Part shown: one piece after another, positions 1-12,982 of the stretch
Numbering within the stretch: the first letter of the stretch is position 1
How the letters are laid out: every line of letters starts with the position of its first letter
Origin: Monarcha castaneiventris obscurior
Taxonomy: Eukaryota > Chordata > Aves > Passeriformes > Monarchidae
Length of the DNA: 64,000 nt
Assembly (NCBI GenBank): GCA_026261815.1
Contig: JAMPIT010000894.1
Location: forward strand, 54,251,147-54,315,146
Direction of reading: 5' to 3'
Translations under genes and position numbers: made by a program
The notes under the pieces: model-generated
Seen by the model: only the letters and a program-made list of their open reading frames with translations
What the model was told of the DNA's origin: nothing
Database searches by the model: none

Positions 1-3000
1 CAAACTGAATTTGCTGTTGTAAGGAAAATAAAGCATGTGCTAATGGCACACAGAGCAAGGTAAGATGCAGGTCGTGAGAAGGTCACAAGAAAGTAAAAAC
101 TGGGGAAAAGAACAGAATGTACAAGGTCTTTTTGGTCTTAGGTTCCATAATCAGCCATTTTTGAGAGCACAGTGTATGATACATTGCTATCAACATCATC
201 CAGTCCCCCTGGAGTATCTCATACCTCAGCAGGGAACAATCAAACCCCAACAACTGTATCCCAAAAGTCCTCTAAGAGCAATGCGTCTGTTTTCTTAGAG
301 ACACATAAGCACATCTAATTTATTTGCCTTCCCCCACTGCCCCTCTCAACTTCTCAGATTAAATAGCAGCTGTGTGAAAAATCGAGGGTAGCTGTGACTC
401 TGGACATCATGAGTTGTTTAAGACTGACAGATAAATGTAGAAGCAGCACCCAGACACATCTGGCTCAGAGAAATTAGGATCCAGGATCAAACAAGATTTT
501 CAATGTCAGCTGAGGTGGTGACAGGCTAACTTTGGAGTACCATAACTGGTGAATGTTCTGGGCACCCCATCTTCCAAAGACACTTGACATGTCAGTTTTC
601 TGGATAATCTTCTCCCAAAAAGAGAGGAAACACATGGTTCTTCTACCTCAGCAAGTGAGATTCCATGTGCAAGAAGAGAGCTGGGATAACCCCAAATATG
701 TGGAGTAGAGCAAAAGAGCATGGCACAATAAAAGGAAAACACAAGAAGGTGCTTAAGAGAATGAGACAAACACACTGCAAAAAGGAAAAGTGAAAAGGAA
801 AAGTGTGTCCACAGGAAAAAAAGCTTGTGTACTCCTCAGGCACTGACCTGAGGTGCATCTTACACCTACATCTCACTGCACCCAATTCTATAAAACAGGC
901 TGTGATACCTTTGTCACCGCCTGCAGTGGGGACAAGGCCAGTAACAATTCTGATGCCTCCAAAAATGACAAGAGTGGGGGGCCTTCAGCCATAGCAACTG
1001 CAAGCAGAGAATGACTTCTGTTTAACCTTCTTTTTTTCTTTTAAAAATTCTTATTATACTAAAAAAAAACAGAGAAGAAAAAAGTCTTTGAGGATGCCCT
1101 CCTCTCCTCTAACAAACATTCTGGCAATCAAGACCCCTGCTGCTCTGACTGGACAAACACTCATTAATGATTTGCTGGACTGCAGGAGATAAAAAATATT
1201 GCAGAAATAACTAACAGACCGATTTAATTTTGCTGGATCTAAAAAAAAAAGTATATATGGATGCAAAGGCATGCTTCTCAAAAAGCCATTATGCCTTCTT
1301 TAATTTCCTTCAAGGTTTTTGCTTTTATAAACTATTTACTTTTCAAGACTATTATGATCTACTAAAGTAATTGCACTGGAGCCATTCTAATGGCTAGCCA
1401 GACATTAAATTCACCACAAGGGAATTTACTCATTCAGCTTCTTCGTGGAAGGACAACAAAGCAGTAACTTTAATTTATGATATTGTTCTAACATTTAACT
1501 TGGTACAATATACTGATGACCTTACACTGACCCAAAACCCCTACACCTGCACTACATTACACTTCCATTTCATGCCCAAAGGAATTTTTAGGAGTTCTTT
1601 ACATTTACAGGTTAAGGGCAGAAGGCCCCACTGCTCCTGTCCCACCTCCCACACAGGAGCTCTCTAACCTCACCCAGTTTTACACCAATAACTTGCAGCT
1701 AACACAAGTCTTTCCAAAATTTAATCCAGATCGGGTCTGTAAATTCTGCATCAAACTCAGTGATTCAGCTATGGCAATCTCTACTTTAGAAGAAAAAGCA
1801 GTAAGGACTACATTTGAATTAAAAAACCACTTCTGTCATTTACTTTGATCATTAAAAATCAGTCTTCAACCTAAATTTACTAACTCTAAAGCTCAAACCT
1901 TTGCATCTTGCTATGCTTTTGATTTAATGAGCATACAGTTACTCCTCACTCATTTAAACACAGGCAAAGGACAGTAAGACTAACTTTTAACCTGTTTTTT
2001 TTTTTTTTCAATTAAAAAATAGACATCAAGCCTCTGACTTTAAGAGTCATTGCTATCTAGGCCCCTGGTAATCTGGGACATCAACACAGCAAACAAAAAC
2101 ATTTGACAAAAATCAACCTTGATATCTTAGCTTCACCCTGAAGAAAAAAGCTTCACAAACAATACCTTGCACAGCAAGTATGTGGCTGTTCATGTGCCAC
2201 TGGCCTGACAGCATGGATTAGGAGAAAACAAGATTAGATGAAAACCCTGACTTGGATTTATTTTTCCCTGCTAGCATTCCAAAGCCAACGCCAGTGTTGG
2301 AAAGAGAAAACAAAGAATTCTCTACTGACCAATATTTCTTCAGTAAAACCATTAACTAGATTTTGATCACTGAGCATTCACACCAGGAGACACACAGAAA
2401 CAAAGAACCACCTCATCCAAAACAAATCACACTGTTGGTCTTTGCCAAGAGCCACTTGTTAATTTTAGTCAAGGACATCAGTGTTAACAGCTGATGATTT
2501 CTCTTCCTAAAAGGAACAATTGGCAACACATGCAAAGGTATTAACCCAGTACCTGTTTTAAAGTCACAGATGTAATGATGCAGAACTAGCTTGAGCAAAA
2601 ACTAAAATAGAAAGTAACCCAGTATCATGAGGTCGCTCTTCAGTTTGCAGGAACGTGGGTATTCCCACTGCACAGCTAGCACTGGCAATGAAACCCACCA
2701 AAATCTATTCCTGACAATTCAAAAATATCCCGCTTTGCTTGTAGCATTTCTCATTCTAAGTGCGAGAAAATTAAAGTCAAAACCTAAGGAAGGAGAGTAA
2801 AAAAATGTTCATTTGCTGTTATTGTTGGTTTTAACCTGACCTGAGAGACAAACTGTTTCTGCTCCTTAGGTATGACATTATGTATCTCTTATTTTCACAT
2901 GGTTTCATTACTAACAATTTTTCCTCCTGTTTAGTAAGCAACCAAAGAGTGACAAGCTTTTGTACAGCATCTGAGCTTTCCTAAATGCCATGTTTATAAA

Positions 3001-6000
3001 TATAACTGCAGATACAAATTATTCTTGCCACCTGTCCCTTAAAATGCTAGGCTGCCCTTTAAATGTTTATTTTACCTGGAGTTCATCCATGTTCTGGAAG
3101 TTAATGAGCCTCCTGAAACTGCTTCATAAATATCTTCCTCTCTGCAGCATTTCTTTTCTATAGGAAATGTCTGGGGAACCTCTATAAAAGATCAGTCATA
3201 TGAGGTAAGAGCCACAACCTTTTGCCAATTTGTGCACCCTAAAAACAGTGTGAGATTCTTTGTAGCAGCTGCATCCAAGGGGAGCTAGCACACAGATTAA
3301 TTAAGAAGTGGTATTTCTTTCCCAAATTCAAAATACAAACAATAATAAGAATGTAGAAGGGCATTACTTTTACTTCCAGAGCATCTGCCTGTGGCTTGTA
3401 CAGGGAAATCTCATGAGCACACCTTTAAAATTCCAGTCTGCTCACTACCTGTGGCTGTAAATGAATCAGGTTTCAGGACTGTCTTGCAGCAGACATCAAA
3501 AACCAGATTAGGACTGTGTGTAAACCCTCTCCAAGGTCAACTAAGTGCCCTCACTTTCCTCAGTTCTGGAACAAAACCACGGAGACAGATTTTGCTTTTA
3601 GGTTTTATCTCTGCAGTCATATTCCTTTCAGTAGTATCACACAGGAATAATTACACTGGGATTTGGTTCAGTGGATAGGAGTCTTGAGATTTATTTCTTT
3701 TCCTGTGAAGAGCCGTCAAGGGAAACTAATTGTAAAGAACTATTTTGATAACATGCTTTTAATGGGAATAACGATACAATTTTAGACTTTTTTTTCTTCA
3801 TTCCTGCCTTGCAAGACATCTTTCCTGTAGGCTGCTTGAGAATATGGACACAATGCTCATCATGTGAGCAACCCCACAGGCAACAGAAACCTCAGAGACA
3901 AGCACAGAAATAAGCTGCTGAAAGGAGTGCTCATTAGTAACACTTATTTTGGAAAGCAAGAGGAAAAGAGGGATAAAAGTTAAAGAAAAGCTCAGACATT
4001 TTGACATAACTTCTGAAATAAATATAACTTTAAGGGTCATTACACCTGTTAGGCTGCTTATTACAAAAATAATGATTATGATGCATATGTACCCAGCTGT
4101 GTTTAACAGAGTGGGGTTTCTGCTGGAGTCCTCAGTCCCACAGCACAGGAGGTCCCACCCCTGTAACCCCACCACCAAACTGCACAGCTCAGCCACCGAG
4201 CTGACAACAGTTTGCTGACAACACAAAACAAAATAATAAAATCAGAAAGTCAGTTTCTTCCCCTCTACAAAGTACAAAAGGAAACAAATAGATTTGCTAA
4301 AGTGCAAATAGACCAGGGGAACAGGAGAGTTGCATACCCACCAGCAACAGGAATCTCTATCAATTTTAAAAAGGCTATTTAATAATAGCTTAAATCCAAA
4401 GCTTCCACTGCAGCCCCTGTTCAAATTAATTCTGTAATACACAGAAAATAAAAAAGCGTGTGTGCACTTTTGTGAGACTGTGTGAAATAGGGGAAATAAA
4501 TGCAGATGGCTTGACCTGTGAGATGTGATCACTGCCTATTTTTAACAGCATTTACAGAAGGACAATTGAGGATTCAATATTAAATGAGTAAGTCGAGATA
4601 TGCACACTAAATCTGACAGCCCTGCTTGTACAGTGGTAACTCCTGTATGTACTCAGCCCAACGTAAATCCAAGACTGTTTATAATTTATTAGAAAAGAGA
4701 CTAAACTGAAAGTAGACTGATTTGCCATGCCACTGCTAGATCAACATTTGACTCTGAGTCTCCACTATGTACCACAGACACCGTGAAATATCATTGCAAT
4801 GCTTTAGGTCTAACTCACCAGTTTTGGTATGAAAGGTATCATCATGCAGGGGTACATCCTGCTAATCCCATCAAAGCACCCCCAACCTGCCACATATCCA
4901 GAGAATTGCAAGTTCATTCCTACCAGAAGGTTTCTGGGTACTCACCACTGAAAGTTTTCCAGCTTGAGACCGCACTGTGCTGCTGGGTGGAAGAACAATC
5001 CCCACTGTTCCCCTTCCCTTCAGCTCACTGGAGTCACCTCCCCGCAATCAGTGATGCTGTATTGGATACAGGTGGCCACAATCTACTGCCCAGTGTTTCA
5101 ATTACCACTAATTGGTCACCTGAAGTTACTGAAGTTCCATCCTTAGTAATGAATGCACTTTCTATATTTATAAGAGATGCTGAAAGTGTAGAAATTTCAG
5201 AAAAACGAGGAGAAAAAGGGGGTATTCAAGCTACAAAAAGTTCACTCTTCCTCACAACACTTTGGAGAACTTTTTCTTGGTCCCTGAGATTAGTTTAATC
5301 CTTGTTTTAATCTAGATCCTGGTTAGAAACAGTTAACAACGACAGTGAAGCGATGTTGTTGAAAAATGCACTCTGCTCTTGTGTAATCTAAAAATAAGTT
5401 ATACAGTGAGAGGCTCCATAAATAAATTCTGAAGACCCTCTTAAGCCCCCACTCGAGTACATTTGCTAGGACCTGAGTAAGGGCATGATGCAGAAACAAT
5501 CTGGTCTATCAGCCTCTGCTGTGAATAACAACACTTGAGTGCTTCATCTTCTGCAGCTCTTGAGCATTTCACAGAGGTCATCGCCCCCAGGGTGTCCTTC
5601 TCACACAGCTCATGTCACTTGTTATAGGTCTGCCCACTCTGTTTCTCTGTTTGCATTCCATGTAATGTGTTAATCTAGAAAAGCAACAAAAATCTGGAAT
5701 GCATTAAAAAACCAATAAAAATATGTATTTTGAGTAGGCACTTCATGTTACAAGCTACTTTTTCTTAGTGACAGTTACTCTTAGCTGATTTTTCCTGCTG
5801 CTGCCAAATCACTGACAAGGACTTGCAGGAAAGCATAACTAAACAGAGAGAGAAAAAGCAAGGCATATGTTGAAATCATACCAGATCTTATGTTGTGTCC
5901 TATGATTTCCCAGATTCAGGAAAGATTTCAATACCGTATAATTGTTCTAATAACTGCCCTGCATTTTTAAAAGAAGCCAGTTTTAAAGTAACACGTGGTA

Positions 6001-6003
6001 AAC
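1..6003. other. Intronic sequence without recognisable features
   Basis: AT-rich sequence with a 14-T run at 1995-2008. Open frames of up to 171 codons (the longest at 4783-5298, plus) have no recognisable domain, and I regard them as chance. No RNA gene, repeat family or splice-flanked coding block was seen. Confidence 0.6.
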
Positions 6004-6325
6004 ACAGAATCACAGGATGGGTCAGGCTGGAGGGGACCACAGTGGTCATTTTGTCCAACCTCCCTGTTTGAGCCCAGAGCACATGGCACAGGATTGCATC
6101 CAGATGGTTCTGGAATGTCTCCTGTGAGGAAACCTCCACAGCCTCTCTGGGCAGCCTGTTCCAGAGCATGATCAATGCACAGTGAAGAAGTTTTTCCTCA
6201 TGTTCAGGTGGAACCTGCTGTGCATCAGTTTCTACCCTTGCCTCTTGTCCTATTGCTCAGCACCAGCAAACAGAGCCTGGTCCATCCTCTGACACCTCCC
6301 TGCAGACTCTGACAGATATGGATGA
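6003..6325 (-). mobile_element. CR1 LINE 3' fragment
   Basis: The minus strand shows the degraded end of the CR1 reverse-transcriptase ORF: the residues WNRLPREAVEVSSQETFQNHLD at about 6060-6170 are the typical C-terminal CR1 sequence, with the CR1 3' untranslated end and its ATTCTGTG-type terminus at 6003-6012. The copy is 5' truncated, as most bird CR1 copies are, and fades out near 6325 (outer limit approximate). It is inactive and is transcribed in sense as part of GALNT18 intron 1. Confidence 0.88.
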
Positions 6326-8168
6326 GTACTGTGCACACTGCTGCAATTAGCACTGTTCAGAAAACTTGTTCTTAACATCTTTAAAATGGTAGGAAAAGCC
6401 ACAAAGCAAACCACATATGGCATAAGGGTAATTAGCAAGACCAAACAGTAGCAGTTACACAGATAAATGCTATTTATTCATTGTCTTCTAGGCGCGTCAA
6501 AAAAACTCTTCAATAATGGCCTCACTTCATAGCTATTCACACACTTAAAGTCAGCAAAAGCCCTCAGCTCTATCTCAAAATGAAAATCATTAAATATTTT
6601 ACTAGATCAAGGCAGGCCTAGATCAAAGCTAATTACTCAAATGCCTTTATTTCAAGCATCTATAAGCAGTTACTTTCTGCAGTGTTGCTACCAGAGGTTA
6701 CACAGACCATCCTGGGAGAAGAGCCATGGGTTTTGTTGAGAGGTTTGTTTCAAGCTGTTCCAATACATGGGTTTGTAGGTTTTCTAACATTTTCCAACAT
6801 TTCCTTTATCTCACCTGGGATATCAGATGACAGGCATTGACATGCCACAATAATGTTTGGGGCTTTTTCAAACAACTGTAGCATCCTTTCCTCTCAGGCT
6901 AACAAATCTACAGACCAAGAGCCAGCAGTGTCTTCCTTCAGAGGTCCCCATACTTAATAAAGGGATCCCCAGTGTGCAGGAGGGGAGAAAACTGGCACAG
7001 CAGCAGGAGCAGTGAGACACCAGCTCCGAATGCAAAGCCTGAGCTGCACCTGTAACCCCCAGAATCACACATTCAGTGCTTCCAGGCTTCCACGTTTCTT
7101 CCAGGAATGAAGGGCAGCACATTGTTAATAACAGCCTAAGGCAAATGGAATGACATCACCAGTATTCTCCTGCACACATCCCTGACTTCTCAATCACACT
7201 ACTTGTTACTTACACTGGTTTTGCTGTTATTTGTAATTGAATGTACATTGAGATGAAATATGTATGAGGGCATCACACAGCAAGATCTCAAGCAGGCTGT
7301 GCCTCCTGCACAAGCATTCATCTTCCCTACAGGAAACCTTTTAGGTGCATAGAGCTTTATCTTCTCCTCTGCAGTGAAATTTCACCAAGAAAACAATTGA
7401 ACTGTTTTATTAGTTTTCTGGCTGATCTTTTTAGCAAATATATTTTCAACCTTCGTGTCAGAGTGCAGGTTATATGAAAACAATATGTGAAGAAATGCAC
7501 TTTTGAGAAACAAAGAATACTAAAATCCAAAACCATTAAAAAGTCATTTTAAATAAGTCTGACAACACCTAGGAGAGACTGCATTTTAACTTCATTTACT
7601 CTTCACTCCTAAGCTTTAAAGACATTTGAGACACACAGCTCTGACAGAGAAATTCAGAATACCTAGTATGTATTCAAGAGTCACTGAAACAAGAATATCA
7701 TTTTTATGTAAAATAAAGCATCATCAAAAAAGTCACACTGAAGAGTGAGTCACCCTCTTTTGCACACCATCCTTAGCTATCAATGTCACCACTGGTTACA
7801 TAAATAAAGATATAATGTTAAGAAATTAATTTAAATTAGTGTCTCTGAGCAAAATGTGAATAGGTACAGGTCAGATGCACATGACACAGGGATGGAACAG
7901 TGACCAGAAAAGCCCAGATAAAATTGTTTCTACCTTAGGTATTTTCACAAGTTAATGTGAACTAGATCAGTGATGTGCAATTTTATTGTCCACTAGCTAG
8001 GCTATCAAATCTGTACAATATATCCCTGATTCCAAGAAAAAGGCCTGGCAGAAGGAATGCTTAGCTCTGGAAGTGATTGTCTGGTGTGGTAAGGAGCAGA
8101 AGATTACGCTGATGGAAGGGGAAATGGAGGGAACAGGCATGGAAAGACCCAGGTAGCACGAACCACTG
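6326..8168. other. Intronic sequence without recognisable features
   Basis: Plain AT-rich intron between a CR1 fragment and a solo LTR. No coding block, RNA gene or repeat family recognised. Confidence 0.6.
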
Positions 8169-8235
8169 AAACTGATGCCTTCTCCAGCCACCTAGAAACA
8201 GAGACTAGACAAGAGGAAGGGAATAAAGATAGGTA

Positions 8236-8241
8236 TTTATT
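8236..8241 (-). terminator. LTR polyadenylation signal AATAAA
   Basis: A perfect AATAAA on the minus strand inside the solo LTR, in sense orientation to the host gene intron. It could in principle give premature polyadenylation, though isolated intronic signals are usually suppressed. Confidence 0.6.
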
Positions 8242-8348
8242 TGAAGGGCCTTCAAGGTACCCCCTGGGGAGCCAGAGGCTGCCTCCAAAAATGGACCCCA
8301 GAATGGACCCCAGGTCACGAGTTCTTCACACCTTTATAGGTTTGGTTC

Positions 8349-8356
8349 ATTTGCAT
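8349..8356 (-). promoter_or_regulatory. Octamer (POU-factor) site beside the LTR TATA box
   Basis: The minus strand reads the perfect octamer ATGCAAAT, with the LTR TATA box (8340-8331) starting about 9 bp downstream. Octamer plus TATA at such spacing is a known strong core-promoter arrangement. It faces the same way as GALNT18. Confidence 0.55.
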
Positions 8357-8614
8357 ACCACGGTTAATTCTCCAATTAAAGCCCCAGTTCAATGATGTAA
8401 CTCCCCTCAGCTTGCTCCCCCCTTAGAGGCTTTGGTTTCCACATTTTGGGCCTAGAAGAGCCTGGCTGTCCTTGAAGGCAAAGCCTGGAGAGGCTTTGTT
8501 ATGTCTGCCCAGCACGAGAGAGCAGAAATTACAGGCTACAAGGAACTTCAGAGTTACACTCTAAGCAGTACAGAATTTGAAAAATATAAAAGTTAAAACC
8601 TAAGGCATCAAAAC

Positions 8615-11359
8615 CACACCTCTATCAGTAAATCCATGGGGTGAAAATGGCTGAAGTTTCAGAAGGGAATGGAAAACACTGCCATGCCTGCTTGCCCTGC
8701 TCTTGTTGTTTATGGCTGCTGATCAAGACAGAACATCTTTTATTTGCTCCAGTACTGTTAGGTAATAAAACGTGGTGTAGCAGGAGAACAGACTGGAGAG
8801 ATGCTACAAAGAGCACCATAACCACTGCCTACCAAAGGTACAATCCAGGTGGAAAACAACATTTGATTCAAATTCACTTTCACATCTAATGAAACTTGGG
8901 AGCAAACCCCAACTGGCCTCTGTCACCATCTGAAGTGACAGGTAAGGCAGAGTTCTGTGGGTTGATGGCACTGTTGAAAAGAATTGTGCACATAGCCAGG
9001 CCAATAATAAAGTAGCCTCTAATTTTGTCTGCATTTTTTTGTGTCCTCCTGCCCATCCACTCTTGGTTTCATTTGCATACCATGATTGCTTGTTGCAGTG
9101 CAGGAGCTCTGACTGATGTTTGCACAGGGCTCCACAGAGCAGGGAGCATTCAGTGCAAGCCTCTGGCCTCCACCAAAACAGAAATCATAGGACAGAAGAC
9201 AGGAGAGCAGCTGAGGGTAATGGCATGTTAGTAATCTTAATTCTCTGAGAGCAGCACTAGACCCAAAGTGAGCAGCAGAAGGACTGGCAGTGCAGGAGGC
9301 ATTTTACCTCTGACACACGGGCACATGATTCACATTTTAGTCCTTTCTTGAAACTCACTTTCTCTGAAAGGCAGTTTGTTCATGCTCCACAGCTTCACTT
9401 ATTCTGTATTAACAAATATCAGCTGCATAACGAAGTCCAAGCTTAGCTTTTATTTTTAACCAAATGCTGATCATCTCCAGCAACATCCCCATTTTTCTCC
9501 TGTTTGCTTCTCTCTTCCAAAGTGTCTCTTGTTGTTCCATTTTGGCTTCAGCCTAACTGAATACAGTAGATTCATCTCTCCTATTTCTGTCTGTAAAGAA
9601 AACTGAAGACCTGAACCACTGTTAATTCATTTTAATTCATGTTAAATGCACAGAAGGCAATGAAACTGGCACAGTATTAGGGCATCACTGTAACACATGG
9701 GGAGCTTTGCTGCCACTGGCTTCAAATGAGGATTCTTTTCTTTTTGGTAAACCTTGTGTTTACAGCACTTCCAACTTCAGTATTCTACAGTTTGCTTTAC
9801 TGCTCACAGAAGAGTCCAGGTTTAGGATTTCCTCAGATCTCACTCTGGTTTAGCATTTTTATATCCCAAGAAACAGGTACAAATATTAGCTAGGGCAAAA
9901 CATTGTTTTCTCTCTGATCAGACTGTTAAAAGACAATTTACAGTAGAAACACTGTGGTGGTCTCTCTTTAAAGCACATCAGAGGAAAACTGTGTTTTCAG
10001 GGGTTAAGGAAAAAAAAATATTCTTGCTGCATGTCTTGGTTTCCATCATAATATACTAAAAGTGCAAAATGACAGAGTTAAAAATTTAGCTACTTTGACA
10101 ACACTGTTGATGCCACATCTCTACTTGCTTTGGTGATATTCTTAGAGATGTTGCCAATTTGCCTAATTTCTTATATACCAGGGCAAAAATTAAAGGCTCC
10201 TTTAACCTCATCTGTCTTTGTCAAGTTACACCAATTCACACTGACTCTAAATTTGACTTACAACTCAATACTGCTCTCTCATGCAGCTCTCAGATTTCTG
10301 AACCATTTTCTTATGAATGTTTTCAAAATTTCATGAAGTTTCTGGGCCTTACTTTTCTTCAAATCTCATCTGTGCTGTATCACTTGCATATTATCAAACA
10401 GAATTAGATTGCAACAGCTTTACATTAATGTAACATCACAAAATGTTCCTGGATTTGGCGTTACTGACCCTATTCCAGGTAAAATCAAATGACAGTTGCA
10501 TAGCAGAGGGGAATTAGGCTCTCAATTTCAGTGCAACAAAAAAATAAATTATGTCCCCTGTGTCTTTCTAAACTCTGAGATGTGTGTACAAGTAATCTTT
10601 TGGAGCAGATCCCTCAGAAAACCATTCTCCAGTCCTCCAGCACACCAGGTCTGAAAAACAACATGGGTAAAGAGAGCTCGTCTGATTTGCCTCCCAAACA
10701 CAATGTGCTCTTGTTTTTCTTCACTCCCACTCTAGTTCCTCACAAAACTTTTTCTTTCCAGCAGCATAAAAGTGAGTACATCTTTTTCTGTCATACATGG
10801 AATTTTTAGCATACTCTTAAATAATTAAGTGAGCAGAAAGAGGAATATTACATGGCCTGTTCATTATTGCCAGTTTTTAACTTGCTCTTCCTGTTCTGAA
10901 TATCATCCATACACCTGTCTGAAATAAGTGCAAGCAACCACAGAAGGTAAAAAACCAGGTTCCTCTTCAGATCTCAAGTCTACCCTCTGCTACACAGTCA
11001 TTCAGTAACACTTTAAAGAAAAAAAAATATTTTAAAAATAAAAGGAGATGTTGTCTGCCTTTGGAAAGCAAGAAGCACCCACGTGGTTAAACTAAGCAGT
11101 ATTAGTTCATTAAAAACTGGCTAATAAAATGAGAAGACTTGTGTGCCACATGAAGAAAATGACAGATACAAAGCTTTCAAAGCAGTCTGACTAAAGCCCC
11201 GGAATGCCTCATACAATCAGAGGGAAAAGGACAGCAAGAGGCTTAAAACCAAAAAAAGGTAAGTGGATTACAGGTAACACTGACAACTTGAAGGTTATCA
11301 GTATTTCCACAAGAAAACTCCTCATGTCACTTCATTAGTGCCACCCGTGCCCAAAAGCA
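8615..11359. other. Intronic sequence without recognisable features
   Basis: AT-rich intron. Only short open frames without recognisable motifs, and no repeat family identified. Confidence 0.6.
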
Positions 11360-11690
11360 GTAACAAACAAACCAAACTCTGCACTAAGCTTTCATCCTCG
11401 CTCCCTCTCCAAACGCAGAGCTCAGGCTCCCTGCCCGAGACTGCCAAAGCGGTAACTGGGACTGATTCCCGGAGCCTCGGGCAAGGCACCCAGCACGGAT
11501 TTGCTGCCTGGGATGGATGCCCTGGGTGCAGAGTGCCAGGCCAGGAGCAGCCCTGGGGCTGGCAGCCCTGCCCTCAGTGCAGCCCCTGGAAGCGGAGCTG
11601 CCGGTGCAGCCGGGCGGGAGCCTCGGGCTCCATCGGCCCCATCTGGCTGGGCACTGCAGCATCCAGCCCCAGCCCGGCCCGAGCGGGAAC
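11360..11690. other. Small CpG-rich patch in intron 1
   Basis: About 330 bp with many CpG dinucleotides and high GC stand out from AT-rich surroundings. The patch adjoins the CR1 copy directly, and GC-rich sequence resumes for about 90 bp after the CR1 end (12359-12450), so the CR1 may have landed inside a pre-existing GC-rich element. Open frames here run on several frames simply because GC-rich DNA lacks stops. It could be an alternative promoter, a GC-rich part of an older repeat, or nothing. Confidence 0.45.
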
Positions 11691-12358
11691 TGACTGACAG
11701 CCGACTCAACATGAGCCAGCAGTGTGCCCAGGTGGCCAAAAAGGCCAATGGTATCCTGGCCTGTATCAGAAATAGTGTGGCCAGCAGGAGCAGGGAAATC
11801 ATCCTTCCCCTGTACTCGGCACTGGTGAGGCCGCACCTTGAGTGCTGTGTCCAGTTCTGGGCCCCTCAGTTCAGGAAGGACGTGGAGACACTTGAGCGTG
11901 TCCAGAGGAGGGCGACAAGGCTGGTGAGGGGCTTGGAGCACAAGCCCTATGAGGAACAGCTGAGGGAGCTGGGGGTGTTTAGCCTGGAGAAAAGGAGACT
12001 CAGAGGTGACCTTATCACTCTCTACAACTTCTCGAAAGGTGGTTGTAGTGAGGTGGGGGTTGGTCTCTTTTTCCGGGCAGCAGCTGACAGAACAAGAGGA
12101 CACAGTCTTAAGTTGCACCAAGGGAAATATAGGTTGGATATTAGGAGAAACTTTTTTACAGAAAGAGTAATAAAGTATTGGAATGGTTCACCTGGGGAGG
12201 TGGTGGAATCACCATCCCTGGACGTGTTTAAAAAGAGATTGGATGTGGCACTCAGTGCCATGGTTTAGTTTAGTTAAGGTGTTAGGACAGAGGCTGGACT
12301 CGATGATCTTGAAGGTCTCTTCCAACCTGGTGATTCTGTGATTCTGTGATTCTGTGAT
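11690..12358 (+). mobile_element. CR1 LINE 3' end (5'-truncated copy)
   Basis: The plus frame is open for about 190 codons of the CR1 ORF2 C-terminus: [19 protein letters not shown], then the [15 protein letters not shown] block, [26 protein letters not shown] and a final [14 protein letters not shown], stopping at 12266-12268. This is the end of the reverse-transcriptase ORF, after the catalytic palm, which is missing. The 3' untranslated end finishes with three tandem copies of ATTCTGTG at about 12333-12358, the hallmark CR1 terminus. The uninterrupted frame implies a fairly recent insertion. It is 5' truncated, has no poly(A) and cannot move. It lies antisense to GALNT18. Confidence 0.95.
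12333..12358 (+). repeat. CR1 terminal octamer microsatellite
   Basis: Three direct copies of ATTCTGTG plus two bases mark the 3' end of the CR1 insertion. Confidence 0.9.
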
Positions 12359-12466
12359 CCTGCAGGATTCACCTCCTTTGAGCACTGACCGTGAGCTTCC
12401 AGCCCTGTTCCTGCTGTGCCCCCGCTGGCAGCGGCTTTGCACAGTGACAGACCCCAAACTTGCTTG

Positions 12467-12982
12467 TGTGATAAACAGATGCTATAATATTGGCTTTCTG
12501 CAAACGTTACAACAAGTAATGTTAAAAGTAGTGGCTTTGTAACAAATAAATGTTATATATATATATTAGCTTTATTACAAAATAGAACTTAAGGTAGCTT
12601 GGTTGTGAAGATGTGGTTTTTAATACTTTTTTATTCAACCAAAAACTTACAAATAGCTATGCTTATGAACTATTTGCTTGGACTCCAGCTATGGCATATC
12701 AGCAGCTATGGCATATCACCAGCAAATAAGATAACATTCGTCGCCAAGAGACTTATCCCCACAGCGATCTGCTGATTTTGGGAAGAGAACTGTTCCTGGA
12801 AAAGGGTGTTGAATATGTATAATTGTTTATGAATATGTAATAAGTCGATGTGTATGTAAAGGGAGTCCCCAGGATAGCAGGTGTGCTCTTGGCGCTGTGA
12901 CTTTTGCTTTATTATCTTTGTCCCTTATTGTCCTTTATTAAACTTTTCAATCCTAACAGGAGAGTGAACCTCGTTTTTCACA
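12467..12982 (+). mobile_element. Solo LTR, copy A (516 bp)
   Basis: The element begins TGTGATAAACAG and ends GTTTTTCACA, with matching TGTG/CACA termini, and is flanked by a perfect 4-bp duplication CTTG (12463-12466 and 12983-12986). Both ends align with the minus-strand element at 56294-56964: the first ~40 bp and the last ~150 bp (AGCAGGTGTGCTCTTGG... through the terminus) are nearly the same, while the middle differs. An 18-bp tandem duplication (AGCTATGGCATATCA) lies near 12688-12722 and a TA-rich run near 12553. No coding remains; this is a solo LTR of an endogenous retrovirus, probably class I from the 4-bp duplication. Confidence 0.87.

Larger units (their letters stand above)
8173..8610 (-). 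mobile_element. Solo LTR of an endogenous retrovirus (438 bp)
   Basis: The element is bounded by a 9-bp inverted terminal repeat (TGATGCCTT at the left, AAGGCATCA-type at the right) and flanked by a perfect 4-bp target-site duplication AAAC (8169-8172 and 8611-8614). Read on the minus strand it has LTR architecture: an inverted CCAAT near 8372-8376, an octamer ATGCAAAT (8356-8349), a TATA box (CTATAAAG region, 8340-8331) and an AATAAA polyadenylation signal (8241-8236) about 95 bp downstream of the TATA. No internal retroviral sequence or second LTR adjoins it, so it is a solo LTR left by recombination. A 4-bp duplication is typical of class I (gammaretrovirus-like) elements; the family name is not recognised. 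Confidence 0.85.

Noticed and set aside
3798..4226. 142-codon hydrophobic frame on minus resembling a membrane protein
   Set aside because: Hydrophobicity comes from T-rich and AT-rich sequence on that strand (a run of Ile codons); no known family and no splice context.
4783..5298. 171-codon open frame on plus in intron 1
   Set aside because: The longest frame in its region, but the composition looks random, no domain is recognisable and no matching splice-flanked structure is seen; likely chance.
11501..12268. 255-codon frame taken as a single gene
   Set aside because: Its last ~190 codons are plainly the CR1 reverse-transcriptase C-terminus, and the start lies in a CpG-rich patch where open frames are cheap.
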